From positions 1-32,118 of the forward strand of contig SVTP01000028.1 in NCBI GenBank assembly GCA_015063725.1: a DNA stretch of 32,118 nucleotides, given 5' to 3'. A program made the translations under genes and the position numbers. The notes under the pieces were generated by a model. It saw only the letters and a program-made list of their open reading frames with translations, searched no databases and was not told the DNA's origin. The stretch's first letter is position 1. Every line of letters begins with the position of its first letter. Shown in pieces: positions 22,327-29,327 of this stretch. The stretch is from Oscillospiraceae bacterium. Lineage in GTDB: Bacteria > Bacillota > Clostridia > Oscillospirales > CAG-272.

Positions 22327-22869
22327 TTATTTCACAAGCCCATAACCACCCGCGTATTTGCTGACGTCGGACGCCACCACAAAAACGCGATTGCTGCAAA
22401 GCTTGCGGATCTCCTTGAGCACCCTTTTCATCTCACGGCGAGGCAGAACGATCAGGATCATATTCATCTTGTCGGTAGAGCCTTGACCGCCAAACACGGT
22501 GTAGCCGCGCTTGTGCTGACGAAGATAGGTGATGATGAGTTTGGTGTTCTCGTCGTTGGCAATGAGCTGCAGATTGGAAGTCCCAAGGGCGATCTTGCCC
22601 TCAATGGTAGAGCCGAGGAAGAGTCCCATGGCGTACCCTGCGCAATAAAAGAGCAGCAGCAAGAGATTATCGCCAAGCGTGGAGATGATGGTGGAGATGA
22701 CAAGTCCCCAGATCATGCACTCGACAAAGCCGAGCATAGCTGCCTTGAGCCTTTGCCCCTTGACCATCATGCAGGTTTTGAGAGATTGAATACTGATTTC
22801 AACAATTTTTGCCGCACATACGATCAAGCACACGACAATGGGATGTAAGGATGCTAAAAATTCGGACAT
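22327..22869 (-). CDS. UPF0316-family membrane protein (DUF5698/DUF2179)
   Basis: The 180-aa protein has three hydrophobic segments (HPIVVCLIVCAAKIVEISI, AAMLGFVECMIWGLVISTI, and DNLLLLLFYCAGYAMGLFLG) followed by the motif GSTIEGKIALG and a soluble C-terminal domain of DUF2179 type (GYTVFGGQGSTDKMNMILIVLPRREMKRVLKEI). This order defines UPF0316. The C-terminal domain is also found in YitT-type proteins and may bind a small ligand. AAAGGAG precedes the ATG. It lies 18 bp after the 84-aa membrane protein gene on the same strand, so the two form a short operon. Function is not established. Confidence 0.85.
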   Translation of the reverse strand: MSEFLASLHPIVVCLIVCAAKIVEISIQSLKTCMMVKGQRLKAAMLGFVECMIWGLVISTIISTLGDNLLLLLFYCAGYAMGLFLGSTIEGKIALGTSNLQLIANDENTKLIITYLRQHKRGYTVFGGQGSTDKMNMILIVLPRREMKRVLKEIRKLCSNRVFVVASDVSKYAGGYGLVK

Positions 22870-22887
22870 TTATGTTCTCCTTTTCGT

Positions 22888-23142
22888 TTATAAAGAATCT
22901 GAAATCAATTTTATGATATAGGCAATTAGAGCAAACAAAACCACAACATAACCGTATGTTAATCTATCCCATGCAATTTGTTTGTTAACCTTCAATGTAT
23001 CTTTAGATAGTCCCCCACCGCGTTTTTTATGAAACTTGTTGTCGTCTTCTATCGCCCATGAAATAAACTTGCGAAGGATAAAATACAGAATGGTTACAAG
23101 AACGATTAAACCAATTGCTAATAGAAATTCAGGCCAATTCAT
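22888..23142 (-). CDS. Small two-helix membrane protein (84 aa)
   Basis: I do not recognise the family. The product has an N-terminal transmembrane helix (FLLAIGLIVLVTILYFIL), a basic loop (KFHKKRGGGLSKDTLKVNK) and a second helix (GYVVVLFALIAYIIKLI). GGGAGGAG lies upstream of the ATG, with slightly long spacing. A clear promoter and the tight link to the UPF0316 gene support it as real. The composition of its coding region is more A/T-rich than its neighbours. Confidence 0.65.
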   Translation of the reverse strand: MNWPEFLLAIGLIVLVTILYFILRKFISWAIEDDNKFHKKRGGGLSKDTLKVNKQIAWDRLTYGYVVVLFALIAYIIKLISDSL

Positions 23143-23211
23143 AAATCATAAGCTCCTCCCAACAGCTAAATAAGATTGCTGTTATCTTTTGCGTTTTGAT
23201 TTCCAGTATTT

Positions 23212-23240
23212 ATTTTATCATAAAGGAATGCGAAAGTCAA
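23212..23240 (-). promoter_or_regulatory. Promoter of the 84-aa / UPF0316 operon
   Basis: On the minus strand TTGACT (23235-23240) and TAAAAT (23212-23217) are separated by 17 bp. Confidence 0.65.
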
Positions 23241-23289
23241 GGCAAAAGTACTGTTTCGGAGTTTTGCAAAAATATTTTCAAAAAAAGTA

Positions 23290-23318
23290 TTGACAAAAAG
23301 AGATGTGTGTGATATAAT
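23290..23318 (+). promoter_or_regulatory. Consensus promoter of the tRNA cluster
   Basis: TTGACA (23290-23295) and TATAAT (23313-23318) are separated by 17 bp. Transcription starts shortly before the first tRNA. Confidence 0.9.
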
Positions 23319-23346
23319 ATTCAAGTACGTGTGAGAGCACATTTTT

Positions 23347-23420
<74 letters not shown>

Positions 23421-23448
23421 AAAAGGTGACCGATAAGGCACCGGTGAT

Positions 23449-23525
23449 GTGCCTTTAGCTCAGCCGGATAGAGCAACTGCCTTCTAAGCAGTAGGTCGGG
23501 GGTTCGAATCCCTCAAGGCACGCCA
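23449..23525 (+). tRNA. tRNA-Arg (anticodon TCT)
   Basis: The acceptor arm GTGCCTT pairs with AAGGCAC, the anticodon stem is ACTGC/GCAGT with loop CTTCTAA, GGTTCGAAT is in the T arm, and CCA is encoded. The anticodon TCT is at 23483-23485. Confidence 0.95.
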
Positions 23526-23537
23526 CAAATTAAATAT

Positions 23538-23615
23538 GGTGGGATTGGCGCAGTTGGCTAGCGCGTCAGGTTGTGGCCCTGAAGGTCGTGGGTTCGAGCC
23601 CCATATCTCACCCCA
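23538..23615 (+). tRNA. tRNA-His (anticodon GTG)
   Basis: The acceptor arm GTGGGAT pairs with ATCTCAC (one G-T), and an extra 5' G faces C73, the identity mark of tRNA-His. The anticodon loop TTGTGGC carries GTG at 23573-23575. CCA is encoded. Confidence 0.95.
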
Positions 23616-23623
23616 TAAAAGCG

Positions 23624-23657
23624 AGAACCTCCGCAAATGCGGAGGTTCTTTGCTTTT
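23624..23657 (+). terminator. Terminator of the tRNA cluster
   Basis: GAACCTCCGC pairs with GCGGAGGTTC around AAAT, followed by TTTGCTTTT. Confidence 0.9.
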
Positions 23658-23676
23658 ATGCAGATGACTTTATAGC

Positions 23677-23767
23677 TGAACCCAAATAAAAAATGCTTGC
23701 ATTTTTTATTATAACGTGCGCACTGTGTGCAGAATTTGACACTGCATAATACGCACGTTTGGGTTCA
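23677..23767. repeat. Interrupted palindromic element downstream of the tRNAs
   Basis: The right arm CGCACGTTTGGGTTCA (23752-23767) is the exact reverse complement of TGAACCCAAA (23677-23686) plus CGTGCG (23715-23720). The left arm is split by a 28-nt stretch that is itself a hairpin (TAAAAAATGC / GCATTTTTTA). There is no coding capacity. It is MITE-like or a structured RNA. Confidence 0.65.
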
Positions 23768-23785
23768 GAGCCCCTTCCCTATTCC

Positions 23786-23831
23786 AAAAACGCAGTACGT
23801 AGTGCGAATTTGCACTACGTACTGCGTTTTT
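23786..23831. terminator. Bidirectional terminator
   Basis: ACGCAGTACGTAGTGC pairs with GCACTACGTACTGCGT, with A/T runs on both sides. It ends the Arg/Gly-rich membrane protein gene on the minus strand. Confidence 0.9.
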
Positions 23832-23835
23832 TATA

Positions 23836-24810
23836 TTACCATCTGTCATCGTTTCTGTTGTCTCTATCATCTCTGTCATCGTCCTCGGGGTTTCCTTGGC
23901 GGAAGCCCTTGCGATTTTTCACAGTGCGCACAATCGCCACGATTGCCGCAATTGCAATTGCTGCAAGCACGATCAGGATGATGATGCTATCCATAGGCAG
24001 ATTTTTGCCAAATACCGTTTCCATGTCCTCAACCACGATCACCGCGGGAATGCCCGTTGTCTCGGTAAAGGCAGAAAGCGAATCGTTTACGGTCGCCTCG
24101 GTCAAGGCAAGATCGGTGTAATTGACGAGGTGCGATTCGGGAGACTTGTCATGGCTGTATTCCCTCTTAAAGGAGGACGTCAAGCCGAGATTGTCGATTT
24201 TTTCTGCCATAGTACTCATCACCATTGCCAAATTGGAATCCAACGAATATGCGTACATATCGGGAATGGATGCGATCATGGATTGACCAAACGCCGTGGT
24301 CTCGTCGCCAAACATCAGGGTGATTTTATCCTGAACGTTGTCGCCTACCCACGCAATGCAATAGTAGCCGTCGGCTTCTTCATTGGTCAGCACAACGATC
24401 AAAATATTGTCCTCAGTTGCGCCCGAGTTGCCAAACGCCTTGATATATTCGGTGTTGGCATAGTCTTGGAAGGTGCGCTCATCGTAGGTAATGATGCCGC
24501 CCTCTGCCACGTTGGAAAGTGCAGAGCCAACCAAGCCAAATATCATAATTGCGGTAAACAACAAAACGATAAACGGTGCCATCAATGCGCCGATCAAACC
24601 ACCCAAGCATCCTCCGCCACCATAGTAATAGCGGGGACCAAAGCCAAAGAAGCGCGGACGGCGGTAATAGCCAAAATGCGGTCCGCGATAATGAGGTCCA
24701 CCTCTAAAGCCGCCTCCGCGGGATCCTCCGCTAAAGCCACCGCCAAATCCGCCGCCGCGAGAGCCACCTCCAAATCCTCCACCACGAGAGCCACCACCCG
24801 GTCCAGCCAT
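23836..24810 (-). CDS. Membrane protein with Arg/Gly-rich low-complexity N terminus
   Basis: The 324-aa product begins with a low-complexity region to about residue 70 made of SRGGGFGGG-type repeats and then Arg/Tyr/Phe-rich sequence (HFGYYRRPRFFGFGPRYYY). A transmembrane helix follows (LMAPFIVLLFTAIMIFGLVG), then about 160 residues of probably extracytoplasmic domain (ERTFQDYANTEYIKAF, NILIVVLTNEEADGYYCIAW) and a second helix (SIIILIVLAAIAIAAIVAIV) with an acidic Asp/Arg-rich tail. The soluble domain is somewhat reminiscent of TPM domains, but I cannot assign it firmly. The ATG at 24810 follows GAGGAAA; an upstream in-frame GTG at 24825 is weaker. It has its own promoter and terminator. Confidence 0.7.
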   Translation of the reverse strand: MAGPGGGSRGGGFGGGSRGGGFGGGFSGGSRGGGFRGGPHYRGPHFGYYRRPRFFGFGPRYYYGGGGCLGGLIGALMAPFIVLLFTAIMIFGLVGSALSNVAEGGIITYDERTFQDYANTEYIKAFGNSGATEDNILIVVLTNEEADGYYCIAWVGDNVQDKITLMFGDETTAFGQSMIASIPDMYAYSLDSNLAMVMSTMAEKIDNLGLTSSFKREYSHDKSPESHLVNYTDLALTEATVNDSLSAFTETTGIPAVIVVEDMETVFGKNLPMDSIIILIVLAAIAIAAIVAIVRTVKNRKGFRQGNPEDDDRDDRDNRNDDRW

Positions 24811-24853
24811 ACTGTATTTCCTCACTTTCTCACAAAATTATCTTGATAGCCTT

Positions 24854-24882
24854 ATTATACACTATTTTGCGAAAAAATGCAA
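24854..24882 (-). promoter_or_regulatory. Promoter of the Arg/Gly-rich membrane protein gene
   Basis: On the minus strand TTGCAT (24877-24882) and TATAAT (24854-24859) are separated by 17 bp. Confidence 0.75.
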
Positions 24883-25045
24883 TAGAAAACGAAAAATGCA
24901 TCTAAAATCTGCTATATTTTAGAATAAGAATAGTTCTCTTTCTTATATTTTAGCAAAATAATGACATTTTGCGACAAAAAAGCATATATTGGGAATAGTC
25001 CAACACATTCTGTGCGGACAAATACAATGCAAAAAGGAGTTACAA

Positions 25046-25480
25046 ATGTATTTTGAAAACAACCGTCGCGCGGCCGAGAGCCGTGCCGACGCCGATTTTT
25101 TGCGCCGTATGCTAGGCGGTGAGTTGAATGGAAACAGGTGTAACCGTTCCCGTGATCGCGCCCCTTTAGAGACTCGCCAAGGCGTGGGAGAATGCTGTGA
25201 GTGGTCACCACAAACCCGTCAGCCACAGGCGCGTCAAGAGATGCCCGTTCGCCCCGAGAACGGCGGCTGTGGCTGTCAGAAGCCCTGCAACACGTCCTGC
25301 CCCACCGAGGTCCACGCGCCCTCTTTGGCAATGGTCTATTCTCCCCGTCAATGCTGGCGCCAGCTGCTGGATCCTGCCGAAGGGTTGAAGCATGGCACCA
25401 TATTTGCCGAGCTCGTTCTGCCCTTTGAGGCAGTTCCCCAAAAAGGCGGAAAGGAGGGTTGTGCTCGCCGCCCCATGTGA
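25046..25480 (+). CDS. cotJA: Spore coat protein CotJA with long Cys/Arg-rich N terminus
   Basis: Residues about 87-125 (LAMVYSPRQCWRQLLDPAEG, LKHGTIFAELVLPFEAV) are the CotJA domain, including the Y-S-P and H-G-T-x-F-x-x-L landmarks. CotJA is a minor inner spore-coat component made with CotJB and CotJC. The protein is 144 aa, against about 80 for the Bacillus form. The first ~85 residues are an Arg-rich extension with many Cys (ECCEW, GGCGCQKPCNTSC), which could cross-link in the coat. AAAAAGGAG precedes the ATG at 25046. No clear sigma-A promoter lies upstream, consistent with mother-cell control; AATACAAT at 25021-25028 is close to a sigma-E -10, but a good -35 is not visible. Confidence 0.85.
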   Translation: MYFENNRRAAESRADADFLRRMLGGELNGNRCNRSRDRAPLETRQGVGECCEWSPQTRQPQARQEMPVRPENGGCGCQKPCNTSCPTEVHAPSLAMVYSPRQCWRQLLDPAEGLKHGTIFAELVLPFEAVPQKGGKEGCARRPM

Positions 25481-25494
25481 GCGAGCCATACACT

Positions 25495-25764
25495 ATGAAC
25501 CAACACAACCATTCGAATTGCTTCCGCGAGCGTGAAAAGCTGCGCGCCATCAACTTTGCCATCCAAGAGACCGTCCTCTATTTAGATGCGTATCCCTGCC
25601 ACCCCGAAGCACTTTGCTACTACCACGCCCTGATTGAGGAACGCGAAAAGCTGCTTGCAGGCTATCAAAAGAACTGCGGTCCCATGACAATGTACGGCAA
25701 CAAGAGCCGCGACTCGTGGGATTGGGTAAAAGGTCCTTGGCCCTGGGAACCGGAAGCCAACTGA
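25495..25764 (+). CDS. cotJB: Spore coat protein CotJB
   Basis: The 89-aa product matches CotJB: NFAIQETVLYLDAYPCHPEAL is the family hallmark (LYLDTHP...AL), followed by YYHALIEEREKL, a GP-M-T-x-Y-G-N block and the C-terminal W-x-W...PWPWEP. CotJB is a spore-coat component encoded with CotJA and CotJC. The ATG at 25495 gives the usual N-terminal length. AAGGAGGG lies further upstream, inside the cotJA end (25451-25457), and in-frame TTG (25459) or GTG (25477) starts are possible alternatives, so the exact start is uncertain. The gap to cotJA is 14 bp and to cotJC 21 bp, so the three genes form an operon. Confidence 0.9.
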   Translation: MNQHNHSNCFREREKLRAINFAIQETVLYLDAYPCHPEALCYYHALIEEREKLLAGYQKNCGPMTMYGNKSRDSWDWVKGPWPWEPEAN

Positions 25765-25785
25765 AAATAGGAGGAAAACTGACTT

Positions 25786-26208
25786 ATGTGGACTTATGAG
25801 AAAACTTTGCAATACCCCGTAAAGATTAAGAACCCCAACCCCAAGCTCGCAAGCCTGATCGTGTCGCAGCTTGGCGGACCTGACGGCGAGCTGGCGGCAT
25901 CAATGCGCTATCTCAATCAGCGTTACGCAATGCCTTGGGGCGAGGTCACGGGCATTCTGACCGATGTAGGGACTGAGGAGCTTGCGCACCTTGAGATGGT
26001 AGCAGCCATCCTCTATCAGCTGACGCGTAACGTATCCGAGGAAGAGATCTCCAAGACACCCTTTGCCCCCTACTTTGTCGACCATACCACGGGAATCTAT
26101 CCCGTAGCGGCATCGGGTGTGCCTTTTGACATGAAATACGTTGGCATCAAGGGCGACGTCATCACCGACCTCAACGAGGACTTGGCAGCAGATGCTACCA
26201 TCTCATAA
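25786..26208 (+). pseudogene. cotJC: cotJC, 3'-truncated manganese catalase-like coat protein
   Basis: The 140-aa frame matches the N-terminal two-thirds of CotJC, a ferritin-like di-manganese catalase homologue in the spore coat that is normally about 190 aa. Metal ligands E35, E65 and H68 are present (GELAAS, EELAHLE). Similarity runs to residue 135 and stops exactly where the fourth ligand Glu is expected: D136 is followed by ATIS and a stop. The fifth ligand (an EExH motif) is missing, and neither other frame restores it. GGAGG precedes the start. A ~90-bp direct repeat begins 24 bp after the stop. It may be a pseudogene, or a shortened non-catalytic coat protein. Confidence 0.8.
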
Positions 26209-26231
26209 GTGCAACAAAACGCAAAAAACAC

Positions 26232-26321
26232 AATAAAAATTTATAAAACAAGAAAGGAAACCGGCAAGAATGTACTGTTTTCTCCAAGGATAAAAAAACG
26301 ATGCCCACGTGGGAGCATCGT
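26232..26321 (+). repeat. ~90-bp direct repeat, left copy (R1)
   Basis: It is about 89% identical to 30544-30631 in the same orientation, with about 8 substitutions and two 1-base indels. It contains an AGAAAGG site, a short frame ending CAAGGATAA and an ACGATGC/GCATCGT hairpin. The hairpin has a T-run on the minus strand, where it can act as terminator. Confidence 0.75.
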
Positions 26322-26332
26322 ATCAATGATTG

Positions 26333-26368
26333 CAAAAAGAAAACCTCCGACGCCGAATGGTGCGGAGG
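26333..26368 (-). terminator. Terminator of the 103-aa gene
   Basis: On the minus strand CCTCCGCACC pairs with GGCGTCGGAGG around ATTC (one bulge), followed by TTTTCTTTTT. A second terminator-type hairpin follows at 26299-26321. Confidence 0.7.
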
Positions 26369-26484
26369 GAAGCCAGGACGCTTATGCTTGAAGAGTCCTT
26401 TCTTTTTTTGTGATTTTTTTAAGGGCAAGATTAGATAGACTATTCTTGCCCTATTTGAATTTCCGTTTCCCGCTTTTTTATTGG
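26369..26484. other. Noncoding stretch with two further inverted repeats
   Basis: AGGAC/GTCCT (26375-26399) is followed by TTTCTTTTTTT on the + strand, and GGGCAAGA/TCTTGCCC occurs at 26423-26451. No gene is seen between R1 and the 103-aa gene. Confidence 0.5.
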
Positions 26485-26796
26485 TTAACTATTTAGGAAA
26501 TCCTCGACCACATCAACAAGATGTATTGGAGAAAGGCCAAGCGTGTTACACCTTTGCACCAGCGGCTCGAGTATAGAGCGATTTGGGCTGACATCCGGCA
26601 CATGGGCAATAACGCGCTTGGCGTCGCTCGTCTCGGCATCGACATAGGCGGCAATTCCATAGGAGATATATGCTTGATCTCCAAAGGTATGCACTTCTCC
26701 AATCATTTCATATGCAACCTTTTGAGGTTGCGCACGGTTGTTTGTGATCGCGTTTTCCATAGACGTCTCGTTATCAGACATATTGTTTTTATTCAT
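26485..26796 (-). CDS. Small hypothetical protein (103 aa; possibly DUF6514-like)
   Basis: The product has a polar, Asn-rich N terminus and a beta-like core YEMIGEVHTFGDQAYISYGI followed by AYVDAETSDAKRVIAHVPDV and a helical C terminus (LEPLVQRCNTLGLSPIHLVD). The YISYGIA core reminds me of small Clostridial proteins grouped as DUF6514, but I am not certain. No membrane segment or signal peptide is seen. AAGGAAAAG lies upstream of the ATG. It follows the secreted EEP-fold gene on the same strand after ~150 bp that includes a weak hairpin, so it may or may not share its transcript. Function unknown. Confidence 0.65.
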   Translation of the reverse strand: MNKNNMSDNETSMENAITNNRAQPQKVAYEMIGEVHTFGDQAYISYGIAAYVDAETSDAKRVIAHVPDVSPNRSILEPLVQRCNTLGLSPIHLVDVVEDFLNS

Positions 26797-26910
26797 GATA
26801 ATGCTTTTCCTTCATCAAGCATAAGCACGGAAACTCCAACTTGATTTAGGTGCGTGCGATCACGCGGATACGGCATCACAAAAAATCATAATCTTGACGG
26901 CGAATTAAAT

Positions 26911-26931
26911 ACAGATATTTTTCATATCTGT
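26911..26931 (-). terminator. Weak terminator after the EEP-fold gene
   Basis: ACAGATAT pairs with ATATCTGT, followed on the minus strand by ATTTAATT. The T-run is broken. Confidence 0.4.
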
Positions 26932-26949
26932 GCCGATGTTTTCCATTTT

Positions 26950-27849
26950 TTAGGGAATGGTAATAGTCGCCACAATTGCGTTGTGGTCGGAGATCCATTC
27001 TCCGTTTCTCTTAGATGGGCAAACAGTGTAGGTCGCAACCGCGTTTGCCAAATTGGAAGAAACAAAAATGTAATCAAGGATCGCGCTTGTGCCTTCACTC
27101 ATGCCGTTGTAGGTGGACGCGGCTGTGCCCTGCGCCGCAATTGCAGAGGCATCAAAATATCCGTTTGAGAGCATCGCTGCGCGAGCAGATTTCTCGGGCG
27201 TCGCGTTAAAGTCACCGAGTACAATGGTGGGCAAATTGCCGCGCACATCGAGAACACCCTGAATTTGTTGCAGCATAACCGCAACTTGTCCTTGTCTGAT
27301 CTTTTCTGCTACTGCAAGTGTATTATCGCCGTTATTGTCGAGGTGGGTGTTGACAACAAGGAATCTTGTGCCGTCGCTTATGCGTTCCAGGACAACATAG
27401 GTCATAATGCGCTTGTTGTTCGCGGTATAGGTCGTGCCGTTTTCGGTGTAGGAATAAAGCGATTCCTGAGTAGGAGTAGCGGAAAGCCATCTGGTATCGC
27501 TGGCAATTGGGGTAAACAGATCGGTGCGGTAGAATATTGCGCAATGCTCACCCGCTCCCCACCAATCGCGGCCTGTACCAATTGCTGCATAACCCGTAAG
27601 ACCGTTCCTCAAGATGTTCATCCAGGTAATATCAGCCTCTTGCACGCCAAAAATATCGGGGGCGTTTTCTTGAATGGTAGCGATAACAAGATCATCGCGC
27701 CCATTTTTGAAAGTCTCAACCTTAACGTTAAAGCTCATTACAGTGATGGGTTGACCTGAATTACCACCGGAGCCGTCTGCATATACGTGAAAGCTTGCGC
27801 CGGAGACTACCATTACGAGAGTTAACAGTACAATAAGAACTTTTTTCAT
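26950..27849 (-). CDS. Secreted endonuclease/exonuclease/phosphatase-fold hydrolase
   Basis: The 299-aa product has a cleavable signal peptide (KKVLIVLLTLVMVVSGASF, likely cut near VYA-D) and a complete EEP (DNase I/sphingomyelinase) domain. Metal and catalytic motifs appear in order: TVMSFNVK (Asn), FGVQEAD (Glu), FLVVNTHLDNNG (His/Asp), IVLGDFNATP (Asp-x-Asn) and ISDHNAIVA (Asp-His). Such secreted enzymes cut nucleic acids, phospholipid head groups or phosphoesters. WWGAGEHCAIFYR before the third motif is typical of the subgroup seen in gut Firmicutes. The ATG at 27849 has TTGGAGG upstream; the longer start is rejected. It lies ~180 bp downstream of the Cys-rich protein gene. Exact substrate unknown. 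Confidence 0.9.
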   Translation of the reverse strand: MKKVLIVLLTLVMVVSGASFHVYADGSGGNSGQPITVMSFNVKVETFKNGRDDLVIATIQENAPDIFGVQEADITWMNILRNGLTGYAAIGTGRDWWGAGEHCAIFYRTDLFTPIASDTRWLSATPTQESLYSYTENGTTYTANNKRIMTYVVLERISDGTRFLVVNTHLDNNGDNTLAVAEKIRQGQVAVMLQQIQGVLDVRGNLPTIVLGDFNATPEKSARAAMLSNGYFDASAIAAQGTAASTYNGMSEGTSAILDYIFVSSNLANAVATYTVCPSKRNGEWISDHNAIVATITIP

Positions 27850-27867
27850 AGTTTTTCCTCCAATCAT

Positions 27868-28028
27868 TTTTTGTAAATCTTTTTTAATAGACCTGCTAAA
27901 ATTCAGACTTGATTCAGGGCGCGCCGCGCGCGGATACGATGTCGCAGAGTTAGAGCAAGACCGTCCGAAGACGGTCTTTTAAAATCTGTATGTCGATGCC
28001 GCGACTTGTTTTCTTGTTGATGTGGGAG
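27868..28028. other. Intergenic stretch with a GC-rich block and a hairpin
   Basis: It contains the run GCGCGCCGCGCGCG (27920-27933) and the hairpin AAGACCGTC-CGAA-GACGGTCTT (27958-27979). The hairpin has a T-run only on the + strand, so it is a poor terminator for the minus-strand genes. No gene is seen. Confidence 0.5.
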
Positions 28029-28421
28029 TTAATCTTCAGGGCAGCAGGTGATGTAGTAATAGCTTGTTCTTTGAACTGTGCTTTCGTCACAACGAGAGCA
28101 GATTGTAATTACAAAATGTTCTTGCAAACACCTAGGGCTTGTTGCACTAACGCAATGAGTAACAGTCGAAACCCCCTCTTGCGTGTTTTTATGACCAAAT
28201 ATGTTGCAAATTAAATTCGCTTGTGAAACCCCGTATTCTGGATTTACTATTAAGCAAGCAATCTTTTCTTGTTGCTCGATCGAAAGCTGTGAACTAGCGT
28301 CGAAAACAACCGTGACATTTTCGATTTGATATGTGTTGCCAACTACCCCGTCAGCGGATATACCTAAGGTAGAATAAAACATAACGGTTAGAACCATTAA
28401 TACAAGCACTATTTTTTTCAT
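28029..28421 (-). CDS. Secreted Cys-rich small protein of a sigma/anti-sigma operon
   Basis: The 130-aa product has a signal peptide (KKIVLVLMVLTVMFYSTLG, cut near SA-D). The mature part has a helical segment (SIEQQEKIACLIVNPEYGV) and a Cys/His-rich part: Cys-x3-Gly-His in ICNIFGHK, THCV, SPRC, Cys-x2-Cys in ICSRCDES, and a terminal CC. The spacing resembles a secreted zinc-ribbon or disulfide-rich domain. I have no named family for it. Its start overlaps the stop of the anti-sigma-like gene by 4 bases (ATGA), so it is translated with it. Context suggests a secreted effector or signal of the ECF sigma system. This role is inference. Confidence 0.7.
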   Translation of the reverse strand: MKKIVLVLMVLTVMFYSTLGISADGVVGNTYQIENVTVVFDASSQLSIEQQEKIACLIVNPEYGVSQANLICNIFGHKNTQEGVSTVTHCVSATSPRCLQEHFVITICSRCDESTVQRTSYYYITCCPED

Positions 28422-29284
28422 TTTTTAATCCCTTTCATGCTACTAAATATTTCTATTAACATTTCACGATTATTATAGCAAATTAGATATTCATATTTTC
28501 CGTCATAACCAATAAGTTGATAGTCACCATTTTCTTTTTCTATTAGATATGCTGACATTGCATTGGCTTCTATTCGCTCATGTTTTTTCAAATCTTCTGC
28601 TGAGATACTTGGAATACTAGAAATAGCAAGTGAAAGATCTGTATCCGTGAACACAAAAGAATAAACTGTATGCTCTTCGTTGACAACATGATGATACAAT
28701 TGTAAAATTCCAACACCATCTGGCAATACGGCAGGATACATAATATCGTAACCTTCTTTTTTCAGGAGCTCTTCAATAGAGTTATAGGTGACAACTCCAT
28801 CCTGTTTTGTTAGAGTAATGTTTCCCTCATTCACCCTATCTCCGGCGTCCAAGCCAATGATTTTTTGGATATTCTCCTTAACATATTCCCAAGCATTGCT
28901 ATATCCATTTACCTTGGCAAGTACCGTCAATGTGGAGACCAAAATTGTAGCAACCGCTGCGGCAATGGCAACGATTCTACCCATCTTTCTCCAATTGGGG
29001 CGGAGTACCTTGGCAGTCTTTGTGGCAGTTTGGTTATGATGTGTTTTGATTTGTTGCAATATGCGTCTCTTTTGCTCTTTGGTGGCTTCCGCTGCTTTGT
29101 CGGAAAGCTCACGCAGATAGGCGGAGCATTCACCTATCAGGGCAAAATCGATTTCATCCTCGGGCTTGTCTGTTTCGTTATCGATCATTTGACAAAGCAT
29201 TTGGATCTTTTGCTCCTTGGTTGCTCTATTCATATCGAGCCCCAGCAAAAATGTATTATTTCTTATGCTTTCAAGGCGGGTCAT
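28418..29284 (-). CDS. Anti-sigma factor-like membrane protein (DUF4367-like)
   Basis: The 288-aa protein has a soluble N-terminal domain of about 100 residues (KIQMLCQMIDNETDKPEDE... AYLRELSDKAAEAT), one transmembrane helix (MGRIVAIAAAVATILVSTL) and an extracytoplasmic C-terminal part whose later half (GYDIMYPAVLPDGVGILQLY, and a final YLICYNNREMLIEIF) resembles DUF4367. This layout is typical of membrane anti-sigma proteins that bind an ECF sigma factor in the cytoplasm and sense outside signals. It lies 130 bp downstream of an ECF sigma gene on the same strand. AAAGGAG precedes the ATG. A short strongly translated frame overlaps its start. Confidence 0.75.
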   Translation of the reverse strand: MTRLESIRNNTFLLGLDMNRATKEQKIQMLCQMIDNETDKPEDEIDFALIGECSAYLRELSDKAAEATKEQKRRILQQIKTHHNQTATKTAKVLRPNWRKMGRIVAIAAAVATILVSTLTVLAKVNGYSNAWEYVKENIQKIIGLDAGDRVNEGNITLTKQDGVVTYNSIEELLKKEGYDIMYPAVLPDGVGILQLYHHVVNEEHTVYSFVFTDTDLSLAISSIPSISAEDLKKHERIEANAMSAYLIEKENGDYQLIGYDGKYEYLICYNNREMLIEIFSSMKGIKK

Positions 29285-29327
29285 GATTATTATTTATCTC
29301 CTTTTGTTTTCTCCTTTTGATAAACAT
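29271..29327 (-). CDS. Possible 18-aa leader peptide before the anti-sigma-like gene
   Basis: AAAGGAGGTGGCAGAG lies just before an ATG at 29327 that opens an 18-residue frame (MFIKRRKQKEINNNHDPP). The frame runs past the anti-sigma start codon in another frame and ends at 29271. The Shine-Dalgarno site is the best in the region, so translational coupling is plausible. It could be too short to matter, and the gene's own AAAGGAG lies within it. Confidence 0.4.
   Translation of the reverse strand: MFIKRRKQKEINNNHDPP

Noticed and set aside
23421..23448. An extra short tRNA-like segment between tRNA-Gly and tRNA-Arg.
   Set aside because: Only 28 nt remain between the two tRNAs, with no cloverleaf; it is a spacer.
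24989..25045. Longer N terminus for CotJA.
   Set aside because: The ATG at 25046 has an ideal AAAAAGGAG site; the upstream codons have no initiation signal.
26150..26260. A simple frameshift as the cause of the short cotJC.
   Set aside because: Translating the other two frames after the breakpoint gives no manganese catalase sequence, so the 3' end is missing rather than shifted.
26344..26399. A riboswitch or other structured RNA upstream of a gene.
   Set aside because: The hairpins are better explained as terminators for the minus-strand 103-aa gene, and no + strand gene follows.
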